Assembly: GCA_964017185.1 (NCBI GenBank)
Contig: OZ024870.1
Coordinates: forward strand, 33,937,621 to 34,001,620
Origin: Rugalucina vietnamica
Taxonomy: Eukaryota; Mollusca; Bivalvia; Lucinida; Lucinidae
Length of the DNA stretch: 64,000 nt
Direction: 5' to 3'
The position numbers were made by a program, and so were the translations under genes. Below are positions 39,501 through 45,795 of the stretch, in pieces (position 1 is the stretch's first letter; every line of letters begins with the position of its first letter). The notes under the pieces were generated by a model. That model was not told the origin of the DNA. It searched no databases and saw nothing but the letters and a program-made list of their open reading frames with translations.

Positions 39501-42500
39501 AGATCAGCTGGTTACCAGAGGTCTGCTTATTTAGTTAACATCTTTTAGAAGTTCAATCATTTGGGAAGACTTTTTTAAATTCTTTTGTTACATGAATGTA
39601 GGCAAAATCTAAAGCAGGTCACCATTTTATAGCTATTTCTGACCTTATTTAATGGGATGCAGCTCAAATGAGCCGCGATGAGAGAAAACCGGTCTTCCGG
39701 AATTCCGACCAGGTCTGACACAAAGCGACTTGCACAGTCACAGAAGCAGGCTAGAAGCTTGAAACTTTGGATATAAGTAGACGAGAAATTGAACTATCCA
39801 TGTAGCAAAAGCAAAGGCGATGATCAGCTTCGCAGTTGCTGCGAAGCTGATCTGCGCCTTTGTTTTCGCCTAGGCATGAATCCAGTTTTCCCATGACGCA
39901 GCTCAAATATTGCCTACTGTTGTGTTAACCACAGAATCATAAGGTCAATATTATAGGGATCAAACATGATTTTTCATTCATTAACATTCGCTAGGTCCCG
40001 AGGGCAGTGTTGAAAACCGAGGGCGTAGCCAGAGGTTTTCAACACTCCCCGAGGGACCTAGCGAATGTTAATGAATGGCAAAATCATTTTTGATCGCTAT
40101 TATTGCATAAATTCTGCAGAATCGAAAGAAATAAGGTGCAGAAACGAAAGAAATATGGTGCACTATATTTTACAGCCTCATCACATTTTCATACGCGTAA
40201 AAGCTTTCGTTTTTATGCTCGTTCCGGGCGGACTTTAGTTTCTCATTACTAGCACGTGCTTTGCGTGGCGCCCGGTAACGAGCATAAGTAAAAGCCATGT
40301 ATTAACAGCACGTGCGCGCGTGAATTGCAATATTAATGCATGGCTTTCTCTTCATTAATAAACGACTGTTAATATCGTGTGACACGGGTGTTTATGCAAT
40401 AAATAGAGTTCATCTGAGGTCTCAGAGTGTTCAAGGACATCTTTACTGATAACCTGGCATTAGACTGGTCTTGGGACATAATTTGGCTATGAGGGGACAG
40501 TACTTATATTTATATTTCAGGGGAAAAAAGCATCCAAAATTTGTAATGTTTGTTAAAAAATTAATGTTTACTTGCTGTATTACATCTGTATACATCAAGT
40601 CATGTCTGAACATTCCATCAATTATTACACTATTATTTGGCAAGCCTTCAGGTGCAGTTTACCAGTACCAAGTGTTCATTCTGTTACCAATTTCTGACAA
40701 CTACTTACTTGTTGGCCTTGAAGCATTATTCAGGCTGATCTATCATGGTTTAAACATCATTAAAAAATGATGTTTTTAAACCATGTTAAATAATGTCTTC
40801 TTCAAGACTGACAATCAAATAAATGTTTTCTGACAACTGTTAGGTAAACATACCTCTGGCGAGTTGCACTATCCCAGTTATAATGATGAGGGCCAAGGCT
40901 AACAACTTGGCGTAGGTAAACACGTCTTGGACTCTGGTTGCCCATTTCACATCGAAACAGTTCACAAATGTTAGAACCACTGAAAAAAGAGGTATCAAAA
41001 TGAAGAATAATCATGTTTTATACAAGTACACATACAAAACTTGGCAAATGCATGACTGGATGCCCAGTTCAAACAGTTTCACAAATGAGCCGCCTCATGG
41101 GAAAACCAACAATCTGCATATGCGAAAACAAAGACGCAGATCAGCTTCACGGTAACCGCGAAGCTGATCAGTGTCTTTGTTTTCGCTACTCGGACAGTAC
41201 AATTTCTCCTCTATTAACTCCAAAATTTCAAGCTTCTAGCCTGCTTATGTAGCTGTACAGCTAGGTTTGTGTCAGACCTGGTCGGAAACCACATTGTTGG
41301 TTTTCCCACGAGGCGGCTCAAATGTTAGAACCATTGGAAACAGATCAAAATATACTTTGCGCGGTATTCACTGCATTCATTGTCAAAACTGAACGAGATT
41401 CAAAATGTGAACTTTTTATTTCTGCTATGTATACACAACAGTCTGAAATTTTGTGTGTTGACCAAAACATCACATACTGTATCTGTGTCAAAACAATACT
41501 AAAAGTACATAGAAACTTGCATCTACTCAGGAAATGCAAAATTGTTTGCGAACTTATCTGTAGTTATAACTTATAATAAAATCAACACTGTTTACAATTA
41601 TGACCTATTTTGGATGCATAAAAATTTTGCACAGTAAGCATAGGAAGTATTTGTATCAAAACAAAAGCAACTTGTTTTCTTTACAATATTAATTAACCGA
41701 CATCAATTTGGTGTCCTTTTTTGAGACCGCTGGAAAAAAACATAAGCCCAGATCTCTATGCCAAACACAATGGCGTCTAATCTGAAACTATACTATTTGT
41801 CAACAGAAACTTCACATGTAAAAGATTCATGACCAATATTTAGGTGTCTCTAAGAAGTACATGTAATCAGATTCATCTAAATGTTACATGATGCAGATAG
41901 CAAAGTTATGAGATTATACTAAAGATATGAGCTGCATCATGAAAAAAAAAGGCGATCGCTACTGACAGCCGGCTGTCAATAGCGAACTTTCGCTACTGAC
42001 AGCCGGCTGTCAATAGCGAAAGTTCGCTATTGACAGCCAGCTACACGTTTTCATGTATATTAATGAGTACAAGTTTATTTCCTTATATTTAGAATGGTTT
42101 TATAAATATTGGTGACAATCAAACACATCACAAGGAAAGTGAACAATTTGAAATTCAGTATTTATTACTTTCATTTATCAAAATATTTGATATTCTGTCA
42201 GAGCTGCAGCAATATATTGCTATCACAGATTCAATATTGAAGTTTATGATTTTTTAATTCATTTATTTATACACAAATTTATTTATTTATTAGTAGTTTA
42301 GTCTGAAAGAGATGTAGAAATATAATGCCATGAACAAATATGTACAGACTGAGGCACATACAAAATTTCAAATTGTATTCAAAATGATAAACTTTTTATC
42401 TATTTACATATTTCCTGCAAGTTTATAGCCATTAAATGACTTTATATAACAGTTCCTCCATTACATGCATGAATGTGTGAATAAAGTAGTTTCTGAGTGG

Positions 42501-45500
42501 AGACCATTGTCAGAATCTATTATATGCTAAAGTTTCAACAAGGCGTGATCTGACATGAAAATTTTATATCAATTTATGAAGAAATTTGTAATTTTGTTGA
42601 GTTTTTGTTTCCAAGCAAATATTAATATTTGAATCATCGTGTGTTTGTTAAATACCAGATTGAGAACAGTCAAAATCTTCAGGAATTCTACATTTTGGAG
42701 ATTTTTTCCAAAATCTGATATTTATTTAATTCCCAGTAAGTGTTATCCCCGGTATGAATTATTCCCCAGTAAGGCATAAATTTATGTGTTGAGTCTTAGC
42801 CATGACCCCCGTTTATGCCAGTCTGGATGATTCAGCTCGCCTCAGTTTACATTTTCATGGCCAGAAAATTTAGTTTTAATCTCAGAAATATAGTTACATG
42901 AGGTAATGACTTCTCAATTAGTGCTATCCCCAGTATGAATTAGTCCCCATTAAGGCATAAAATTTGTATGAACTCAGCCATGACCTGTGATGATATCCTC
43001 ACTAGACTTAATGATTCAACTCACCTCAGGCATCATTTAAACCCTGGGGATGTTAAAATCTAAATCCTTATCAGAAACCAATAGATACGTATGAATTAAG
43101 ATTAGGAATATATAGCTGGCTGTTAATAGCGGATTTTCGCTATCGACAGCCGGCTGTCCGTAGCAAACTTTCCCTAGTGACAGCCAGCTCGCTTAGTCGT
43201 TTATCAAAGTGGTTTATAAATTACTTAAAGTCATCTAGATATGCCATACTACAGTTATGATAAGATGTGATCTGACATGGAAATGGTACAGCATTTTGTA
43301 TCCAACTCGTGAGAAGCTTAATGGGAAAATCTTACAATTTTTATGTGTTTCTCATTTTGTTGGGCATACTTTCAAATTTTTAAGGGTCTAGATTTTTGCC
43401 TTTACCCCACCCCCACACAGTCCCAAATCAAAGGTTCCTTGGGTCTTATGTCATTTGAGGAGAACTAGCCTTTGTATACCTATAAAAGATGGACATTAGT
43501 TTGTAGAAAGTTTTATATTTAAAAGATGTTAGATTATTTTGATCTGTAGTCCGTAAAGCCCCATGTCATTGAATGAAATCTACCCTTAAAGGTACTTATG
43601 GTTTAATAAATGCCAGGTTGTTAGTCACAAAGTGGCTGTCAGAATATGGAAAGCTTGAAAAGAAAAACATTAAAGTTATAACCACAAATTTTAACATTTT
43701 TTTTGAAAGTCTGAATTCTGGCCCAAATCCCAAACATACATACAAAACATATTTTTAAAGGATACATGTGATGAACCTAGGGTCATAAGATTTAATGTCA
43801 TTCATTTATCTGACAATATTAAAGATAAGCCAATTGTTAGAAACCCACAAATATAAAGAAATATATAGCTGGCTGTCAATAGCGAACTTTCGCTATTGAC
43901 AGCCGGCTGTCAGTAGCAAACTTTCGCTATTGACAGCCGGCTGTCAGTAGCCACTTCCAAAAAAAAACAATGTAGTTTATGAACAGGTCTAACAAAAGCC
44001 AAGCTGTGCAGTCACAGAATATGGCTAGAAGCTTGAAAATTTGGATTTAGAAAGAACAAGAATTGTTATATTTGTATAACGAAAACAAAGGGGCTGACGC
44101 CTTTGTTTTCGCATATGCAAAATGTTGGTTTTCTCATGACATGACTCACTAACCATGGTCTAATTCATTTACAGATTACATGCACATTTAATATGTTATC
44201 ACTTAAAAGGTCTAATTCATTTACAGATTACATGCACATTTAATATGTTATCACTTAAAACTGAATTTAGATATTAGGGCATTGGCGAGGTGATTTGTGA
44301 GTTGCAAGCTGTAACCTCAGATCCAATACTAAAACTTGTTACTTTTGGATTCAAGCTGTAAGTGAAAGTGACCACTGTAAAAAAAAAAAAAAAATGAAAT
44401 CTTGTTGAGTGACACACATACGCTGCTGCTGCTGACAAGACCTCACCAGCATGACTGCATCATGTTTGTTTCAAGCTCATTCATCTTTAAAACACTTAAC
44501 CTTGCATGTGGGAAATCATTGCAGGTAATTCAATTGATCATGCATGTATTGATTATTTCACACTGACTGACATTCAACTACCACTGAATGAAACATGTTG
44601 TTGCAATTGTTGCATCATAATGCACATGCACTGAATTAAAAATGCTCTTGAAAGGTATTATTACATATAGTTATATTTGCATGATAAATTTGAATGCCCA
44701 CATGCAATGTTATTGCACCATTTAGGATGTGATGCCAGGCAAAAATGGCCTCACATCATTTTTATGGAACATGATGAAAATCATTTTTGTTTACTTTTAC
44801 ATGCATAATTCTTTGAAAAACAAACATTTATAAATAAAGCGTTAAATCGAGTTAATGGTTGTTTTCTTCCCTCATGCGCGGATCCAGAGGGGGGGACCGG
44901 GGGTCCGGACCCCCCCTGGAATTTGAAAATTTTACCTAAAAAAAGGTAATTTCTGGATTTTTCGGGGGTCGGACCCCCCCCCCCCTTGTCTGTGACCAAA
45001 AATTACCATTTTCATTGGACCCCCTCTCATGAAAGTTTCTGGATCCGCGCATGTCACTTCTTGATTATTTAAAGAATTCTTCGAGAAAATTGTAATATGG
45101 ATATATTTTGGTCATTGTCACTCAACCATGATCAGTTCTCAGGTTCAGTTTGATCAGCTTGTGACCATAACCTGGTAGGCTGTAGAGATGTGACTTTATT
45201 AATTCATGGCCACATCAACAACCCAAACCAAAGACTTCAAGGCCAAAAGCTCTACAGACAGTCCACTCCATCTATGTAAACAAACACATATACACTTACA
45301 TATGCACACTACAGCAAGTAGTCTGACAGCCACGTCTGGTTGGTCACAGTCTGGAAACAATGGTTCAATCACATAGTATGAAAATGTCAGTGCTACGATA
45401 GCCTGCGAGCACGGCCGCACAATCATACATTCTACCCACAATCTTAAGAACGCTATGCAAGGTCCAAACGCCTCGTACATGTACGCATAGTCCGCACCAG

Positions 45501-45795
45501 ATTTTATAATGGATGTGCCTAATTCAACATAACAGTATGCACCAATCATGGAAAATAAACCACATGCTACCCAGATAATGAGTGACAATCCTACACTTCC
45601 TGAGTGTTCCAGTACCCCTTTGGGGCTCACAAATATTCCTGAACCAATGATACTTCCTACAATAATTGTAATTCCATTGATCAGTGAAACTTTAGGTTTT
45701 AAATTGATAGTATCATCGACATTTGTTGACGTTGACGACTGAGATGATCCTTTGTCGCCCTTTGTCGGGACCATGTTGTACTGATCTGAACTCAT
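18661..45795 (-). CDS. SLC7A8-like: SLC7-family amino-acid transporter (LAT2/asc-1-like), complete 11-exon gene
   Basis: Predicted light chain of a heteromeric amino-acid exchanger: a 12-helix APC-superfamily transporter in the plasma membrane that normally pairs with SLC3A2. Joining exons 45795-45300, 40979-40854, 39425-39326, 36057-36013, 27886-27763, 27213-27110, 26014-25918, 23971-23822, 21168-21084, 19414-19322 and 18731-18661 gives 1491 nt, 496 aa plus TAA, with GT-AG at every intron and matching phases. Family marks: [13 protein letters not shown] at residues 46-58 (unwound TM1), C150 where LATs carry the heavy-chain disulfide, ATRVQD in TM5, [16 protein letters not shown] at 236-251 (TM6), TFGGVNG and FTSSR, RPIK, and a VVPEE tail. 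Asn239 replaces the Gly usual in LAT1/LAT2. The start has AAA before ATG. Closest to SLC7A8/SLC7A10 by eye; exact orthology needs a tree. Confidence 0.93.
18766..18968 (-). mobile_element. hairpin MITE, TGAGCC family, copy 7 (core half-deleted)
   Basis: Both ends present but the palindrome is reduced to GCGCTGATCAGATCTGCGTC. It sits 35 bp upstream of the exon 11 acceptor, in intron 10. Confidence 0.8.
19322..19414 (-). CDS. SLC7 gene exon 10
   Basis: Residues 443-473, [20 protein letters not shown], then [11 protein letters not shown]: last transmembrane helix (GLPVYL) and the conserved W-x-NKPK exit. Phase 1 at both ends. Confidence 0.92.
19533..19767 (-). mobile_element. hairpin MITE, TGAGCC family, copy 8
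   Basis: Variant ends (AAAACCGGTCTTCAGGGTTT and CTGGTTTTCTCACGATGCGG). Core CTTCGCAGCAACTGCGAAG: stem intact, loop changed. Intron 9 of the SLC7 gene. Confidence 0.85.
19768..20702. other. intron 9 sequence, nothing further identified
   Basis: No coding or element signal beyond a short degraded MITE end near 20530-20560 (TTGTTTTCTCATGGTTTGGC). Confidence 0.4.
20703..20946. mobile_element. MITE with ~85-bp inverted arms (ATGGGGGCGATTC family)
   Basis: Left arm ATGGGGGCGATTCAAATGAT, GCTACCTGTGCTGTCGTC and onward. The right arm is its near-complete inverse, ending GAATCACCCCCAT. The interior repeats GACGACAGC several times in both orientations. Non-coding; inside intron 9. Confidence 0.85.
21084..21168 (-). 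CDS. SLC7 gene exon 9
   Basis: Residues 415-442, [20 protein letters not shown] then MYSSPTET: transmembrane helix 11. Phase 0 in, phase 1 out; acceptor TTTCAG, donor GTAGGT. Confidence 0.92.
21433..21502. repeat. (ATC)n microsatellite
   Basis: About 23 uninterrupted ATC triplets inside intron 8. It produces a poly-Met minus-strand frame that is not a gene. Confidence 0.95.
21787..22023 (-). mobile_element. hairpin MITE, TGAGCC family, copy 9
   Basis: TGTGCAGTTACTGCACA core, both stem sides matched. Flanked by AA on both sides; intron 8. Confidence 0.85.
22024..22555. other. intron 8 sequence, nothing further identified
   Basis: No exon signal; the 84-codon plus frame here starts inside the MITE end. 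Confidence 0.4.
22556..23749. repeat. ~1.2-kb element of three ~318-bp repeats with TATGCCCCCAACT ends
   Basis: Starts TATGCCCCCAACTGTG and ends with two AGTTGGGGGCATA copies, i.e. inverted ends. The block CTAGCTCAAA...TTTTGAGATATCTTGCACACA recurs near 22850, 23170 and 23485, each followed by GGGACATAACTC. A short (ACAG)n run lies at 23660-23682. It lies in intron 8, about 70 bp from the exon 8 donor. Confidence 0.75.
23822..23971 (-). CDS. SLC7 gene exon 8
   Basis: Residues 365-414: [20 protein letters not shown], then [20 protein letters not shown] and [10 protein letters not shown]. Covers helices 9-10 with the conserved D-x-Y-x-L-I-N-Y and RPIK. Exactly 50 codons, phase 0 at both ends. 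Confidence 0.95.
24007..24241 (-). mobile_element. hairpin MITE, TGAGCC family, copy 10
   Basis: Core TTCGCAGTAACTGCGAA, perfect stem. It begins 36 bp upstream of the exon 8 acceptor, so it may contribute to the branch-point region. Confidence 0.88.
24742..24989. mobile_element. MITE with CAGGGCCCAGTTGTTC ends and a perfect central palindrome
   Basis: Terminal inverted repeats CAGGGCCCAGTTGTTCAAAA / TTTTGAACAACTGGGCCCTG. The middle (24825-24917) is a perfect palindrome of two 46-bp arms around one C. Intron 7 of the SLC7 gene. Confidence 0.9.
25823..25885. mobile_element. single-copy relative of the 54-bp array element
   Basis: GCAGAATAGCCCCAGATGGG through to TTGGGCTATACTGTTTGC: one copy of the unit amplified at 14159. 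It ends 33 bp from the exon 7 donor. A half copy follows at about 26161-26190. Confidence 0.7.
25918..26014 (-). CDS. SLC7 gene exon 7
   Basis: Completes R332, then [18 protein letters not shown], then [14 protein letters not shown] to residue 364. This is the loop after helix 8 carrying the conserved G-R-x-GH-x-P and R-x-TP-x-PA family signatures. Confidence 0.95.
26211..26375 (-). mobile_element. tRNA-derived SINE with intact 11-bp target duplication
   Basis: Read on the minus strand it starts AAGCCTCCGTGGCGCAGTGG. It has a pol III A box (TGGCGCAGTGG, complement of 26354-26364) and B box (GGTTCGATCCC, complement of 26310-26320), and ends in an (ATCA)n-like tail. The 11-bp sequence AAGCTTATATA flanks it exactly at 26200-26210 and 26376-26386. 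Sits in intron 6. A degraded relative is at 36090-36200. Confidence 0.92.
26586..26821 (+). mobile_element. hairpin MITE, TGAGCC family, copy 11
   Basis: Both ends intact, AT on both flanks. The stem has two one-sided changes (TTCGTAG / CTGCAAA). Confidence 0.88.
26941..27077 (+). mobile_element. hairpin MITE, TGAGCC family, right half only
   Basis: Starts GTGGATAGTACAATTCCTCG and runs to CCCTGCTCA; the left half and palindrome are missing. Ends 33 bp from the exon 6 donor. Confidence 0.7.
27110..27213 (-). CDS. SLC7 gene exon 6
   Basis: Residues 298-331: [34 protein letters not shown]. Helix 8 with the conserved S-x-FG-x-VNG and FTSSR. Phase 0 in, phase 2 out. Confidence 0.95.
27345..27433. 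mobile_element. hairpin element family B, copy 4 (partial)
   Basis: TTTTTCTTATTTCTGGTCCA, ATAGATTGTGGGAACTCATT, AGAACCGCCTC, then jumps to AATGTTTAGAGCAAAATTAAG; half of the GC core is deleted. Intron 5. Confidence 0.7.
27491..27724 (+). mobile_element. hairpin MITE, TGAGCC family, copy 12
   Basis: Both ends intact; stem TTCGCATTAACTGCAAA with one-sided changes. Ends about 37 bp from the exon 5 donor. Confidence 0.88.
27763..27886 (-). CDS. SLC7 gene exon 5
   Basis: Residues 256-297: [42 protein letters not shown]. Helix 7 with the family's N-x-P-x-AI and N-x-AYFT motifs, then SGAAVAV. Phase 2 in, phase 0 out. Confidence 0.95.
28380..28610 (+). mobile_element. hairpin MITE, TGAGCC family, copy 13
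   Basis: Core TTCGCAGTAACTGCGAA perfect; right outer stem diverged (CAGCTGCTGTGTTTTTGC). Intron 4. Confidence 0.85.
28925..29168 (-). mobile_element. tRNA-derived SINE (GGCCCCCATGGCCGAGCGG head)
   Basis: On the minus strand: A box TGGCCGAGCGG (complement of 29148-29158), B box GGTTCGAGCCC (complement of 29084-29094), body with CCACATGTGAGACAAGCC, tail near GTAAAACTGAATTAAAAA. TAACATGAG (28910-28918) and TAATATGAG (29170-29178) look like a 9-bp target duplication with one change. It could be mistaken for a tRNA gene at the head, but the body shared with copies at 34749 and 37383 shows a SINE. Intron 4. Confidence 0.88.
29519..30120. mobile_element. possible TIR element with TGTATCGCGG ends
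   Basis: Starts near CTGTATCGCGGTAGATTCTG and ends near GGGCCGCGATACAGGAGG, with an internal CCCGCGATACAG at about 29895. The inverted ends are short and imperfect, so the boundaries are approximate. Intron 4. Confidence 0.45.
30121..30779. other. intron 4 sequence, nothing identified
   Basis: AT-rich, without exon or element signals. Confidence 0.35.
30780..31013 (+). mobile_element. hairpin MITE, TGAGCC family, copy 14
   Basis: Core TTCGCGGTAACCGCGAT: the G/C pair variant on both sides with one outer mismatch. Both ends intact. Confidence 0.9.
31036..31250 (+). repeat. possible tRNA-derived SINE, diverged
   Basis: GGGAGCATGGTGCCTGGTGG followed about 60 bp later by AGTTTGATCCCC resembles an A-box/B-box pair; no tail or target duplication seen. 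Confidence 0.35.
31503..31701 (+). mobile_element. hairpin MITE, TGAGCC family, copy 15 (core deleted)
   Basis: The palindrome is collapsed to GGCGCCTTTG while both ends and both single-copy arms remain: a clean loss of the hairpin only. Confidence 0.85.
31830..31950. repeat. solo left end of the TGCACCAGTC element
   Basis: ATGCACCAGTCATTTGTAAC matches the terminal repeat at 11490; the right end is not found nearby. Confidence 0.5.
32273..32499 (-). mobile_element. hairpin MITE, TGAGCC family, copy 16 (core part-deleted)
   Basis: Left end TGAGCTGCTATGCGAGAAAA, right end CATGACGCGGCTCA; only half of the inner stem remains (GATCATAACTGCGAATCTGATC). Confidence 0.8.
32500..33598. other. intron 4 sequence, nothing firmly identified
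   Basis: A degraded right half of the TGAGCC MITE may lie at about 33085-33185 (TTCAAAATTTTCCAGCCACC ... TTTTCTCATGATGG). Otherwise featureless. Confidence 0.35.
33599..33833 (+). mobile_element. hairpin MITE, TGAGCC family, copy 17
   Basis: Core TTCGCAGTTACTGCGAA perfect; right end mutated to ATGACATAGCTCA. AT on both flanks. Confidence 0.85.
34010..34245 (-). mobile_element. hairpin MITE, TGAGCC family, copy 18
   Basis: Both ends intact; inner stem TTCGCGGTTACCGCGAA with the matched G/C pair variant. TT on both flanks. Confidence 0.9.
34246..34748. other. intron 4 sequence, nothing identified
   Basis: No exon or element signals. Confidence 0.35.
34749..34945 (+). mobile_element. tRNA-derived SINE, 5'-truncated, with poly-A tail
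   Basis: Same family as 28925-29168 in plus orientation, starting inside the tRNA-like head: B box GGTTCGAGCCC at 34773-34783, the CCACATGTGAGACAAGCC body, then GTAAAACTGAATT and a 16-base A tail. The A box is missing, so it cannot be transcribed from its own promoter. Confidence 0.88.
34946..36012. other. intron 4 sequence with an ACATGT-rich minisatellite
   Basis: 35695-35775 is a degenerate ACATGTA/ACATGC repeat. The remainder shows no coding or element signal. Confidence 0.45.
36013..36057 (-). CDS. SLC7 gene exon 4 (45-bp micro-exon)
   Basis: Encodes the end of W241 and [14 protein letters not shown]: the family's GGWNxLNxVTEEL region just after helix 6. Acceptor TTTACAG, donor GTGAGT, phase 2 on both sides. 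Too short for ORF finders but required to keep the gene in frame. Confidence 0.93.
36090..36200 (-). repeat. degraded tRNA-derived SINE
   Basis: Minus-strand reading GCAGCATAGTGGTTCAGCCA ... TAGTTCAATCC resembles the head and B box of the SINE at 26211, followed by GGGACTC...GACCATAGCTTTTGCAGCCC. No target duplication seen. Intron 3. Confidence 0.5.
36708..36943 (+). mobile_element. hairpin MITE, TGAGCC family, copy 19
   Basis: Core TGTGCAGTAACTGCACA (A/T-type pair variant on both sides). Ends diverged. Confidence 0.8.
36944..37382. other. intron 3 sequence, nothing identified
   Basis: AT-rich; the tail of the 156-codon plus frame here is read-through of the MITE into unique sequence, not a gene. 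Confidence 0.4.
37383..37505 (+). mobile_element. tRNA-derived SINE (GGCCCCCGTGGCCGAGTGG head), truncated
   Basis: A box TGGCCGAGTGG at 37393-37403, then the CCACATGTGAGACAAGCC body; cut off where a second, oppositely oriented SINE begins. The usual B box region is altered. Confidence 0.8.
37505..37627 (-). mobile_element. second tRNA-derived SINE, opposite orientation
   Basis: On the minus strand AGGGGCCTAGATAGCATAGT, A-box-like TAGCATAGTGG, and B-box-like GGTTCAAATCT about 45 bp on, then a body ending at GGTGGTTTTCC. Head-to-tail junction with the SINE on its left suggests one inserted into the other. Confidence 0.65.
37985..38160 (+). repeat. highly degraded TGAGCC-family MITE (probable)
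   Basis: ATGAGAAAACCTG at the left, GATATGGATCAGCCCATCCA in the middle and TTTTCTCACAATGCGGCACA at the right fit the family order but the hairpin is gone. Confidence 0.4.
38164..38399 (+). mobile_element. hairpin MITE, TGAGCC family, copy 20
   Basis: Core TTCGCGGTAACCGCGAA perfect, one of the cleanest copies; right end GCGCATCA. TA on both flanks. Confidence 0.9.
38400..39325. other. intron 3 sequence, nothing identified
   Basis: No exon or element signals. Confidence 0.35.
39326..39425 (-). CDS. SLC7 gene exon 3
   Basis: Residues 208-240 plus two bases of W241: [33 protein letters not shown]. Helix 6 with the unwound FAYxGW substrate-site segment. Phase 1 in, phase 2 out; acceptor TTTTAG. 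Confidence 0.95.
39669..39905 (-). mobile_element. hairpin MITE, TGAGCC family, copy 21
   Basis: Core TTCGCAGTTGCTGCGAA: stem intact, loop changed. AA on both flanks. Intron 2. Confidence 0.88.
39957..40099. mobile_element. hairpin element with ~60-bp inverted arms (CTAGGTCCC family)
   Basis: Left arm ATTCATTAACATTCGCTAGG, TCCCGAGGGCAGTGTTGAAA; right arm the inverse, ending TGAATGGCAAAATCATTTTT. The phrase CTATTATTGCATAAA just right of it is mirrored by TTTATGCAATAAATAG at about 40391-40406, so a larger unit to ~40407 with a CpG-richer interior is possible. Intron 2. Confidence 0.8.
40100..40853. other. intron 2 sequence; possible tail of the CTAGGTCCC element
   Basis: 40180-40330 is CpG-rich (CACGTGCGCGCG). 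A short palindrome sits at 40745-40795 (TGGTTTAAACATCATT and inverse). No coding signal. Confidence 0.4.
40854..40979 (-). CDS. SLC7 gene exon 2
   Basis: Residues 166-207: [42 protein letters not shown]. Helices 4-5 with the VNCxxVKxATRVQD...[10 protein letters not shown] signature of LAT-type transporters. Acceptor TTTTTTCAG; phase 1 both ends. Confidence 0.96.
41086..41320 (+). mobile_element. hairpin MITE, TGAGCC family, copy 22
   Basis: Core TTCACGGTAACCGCGAA: the inner G/C pair is matched, one outer base changed on one side. AA on both flanks. Intron 1. Confidence 0.9.
41321..41953. other. intron 1 sequence, nothing identified
   Basis: No exon or element signals. Confidence 0.35.
41954..42042. 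repeat. palindromic minisatellite, cluster 1
   Basis: Alternating CTGACAGCCGGCTGTCAATA and GCGAA(A)CTTTCGC blocks; every ~37 bp is self-complementary. The same motif recurs at 43112 and 43866. Confidence 0.85.
42043..43111. other. intron 1 spacer with a ~180-bp diverged duplication
   Basis: About 42725-42870 and 42900-43035 are related (CCCAGTAAG/ATTAG...TATGAATTA-TCCCCA-TAAGGCATAAA, GCCATGACC, ATGATTCA). No coding signal. Confidence 0.5.
43112..43190. repeat. palindromic minisatellite, cluster 2
   Basis: TATAGCTGGCTGTTAATAGC, GCTATCGACAGCCGGCTGTC, then ...GACAGCCAGCT: a diverged version of cluster 1. Confidence 0.8.
43191..43865. other. intron 1 spacer, nothing identified
   Basis: No coding or element signals between the two palindrome clusters. 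Confidence 0.35.
43866..43953. repeat. palindromic minisatellite, cluster 3
   Basis: TAGCTGGCTGTCAATAGCGA, CTTTCGCTATTGACAGCCGG repeated about 2.5 times with CAGTAGC variants. Confidence 0.85.
43966..44148 (-). mobile_element. hairpin MITE, TGAGCC family, copy 23 (left end lost, core collapsed)
   Basis: Palindrome reduced to AAAGGGGCTGACGCCTTTG; right end ATGACATGACTCA. It abuts palindrome cluster 3, which seems to have replaced its left terminal repeat. Confidence 0.75.
44157..44260. repeat. perfect 52-bp tandem duplication
   Basis: GGTCTAATTCATTTACAGAT onward at 44157-44208 is repeated exactly at 44209-44260. Confidence 0.95.
44261..44872. other. intron 1 sequence, nothing identified
   Basis: AT-rich, with a 17-base A run near 44379; no coding signal. 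Confidence 0.35.
44873..45053. mobile_element. MITE with CATGCGCGGATCCAGA ends
   Basis: Inverted ends CATGCGCGGATCCAGA / TCTGGATCCGCGCATG; the interior is palindromic with G runs pairing C runs (13 Cs at about 44976-44988) and AATTTGAAAATTTTACC / GGTAATTT. Intron 1. Confidence 0.85.
45300..45795 (-). CDS. SLC7 gene exon 1 (start exon)
   Basis: ATG at 45795 (context GAAAATGAG) through residue 165 and one base of L166. Contains the N-terminal tail (1-35, Ser/Thr-rich), helix 1 with [10 protein letters not shown], helix 2-3 region ([25 protein letters not shown]), [12 protein letters not shown] and IEPLFPDC. The donor is ATAT|GTAAGT; the frame staying open past the donor to 45199 is intronic read-through. 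Confidence 0.95.

Noticed and set aside
40471..40770. 99-codon plus ORF with hydrophobic stretches
   Set aside because: Lies in SLC7 intron 2 on the opposite strand, no domain, ends in a local palindrome; probably chance.
45548..45742. Plus-strand ORF opposite exon 1
   Set aside because: Antisense shadow of the SLC7 coding exon.
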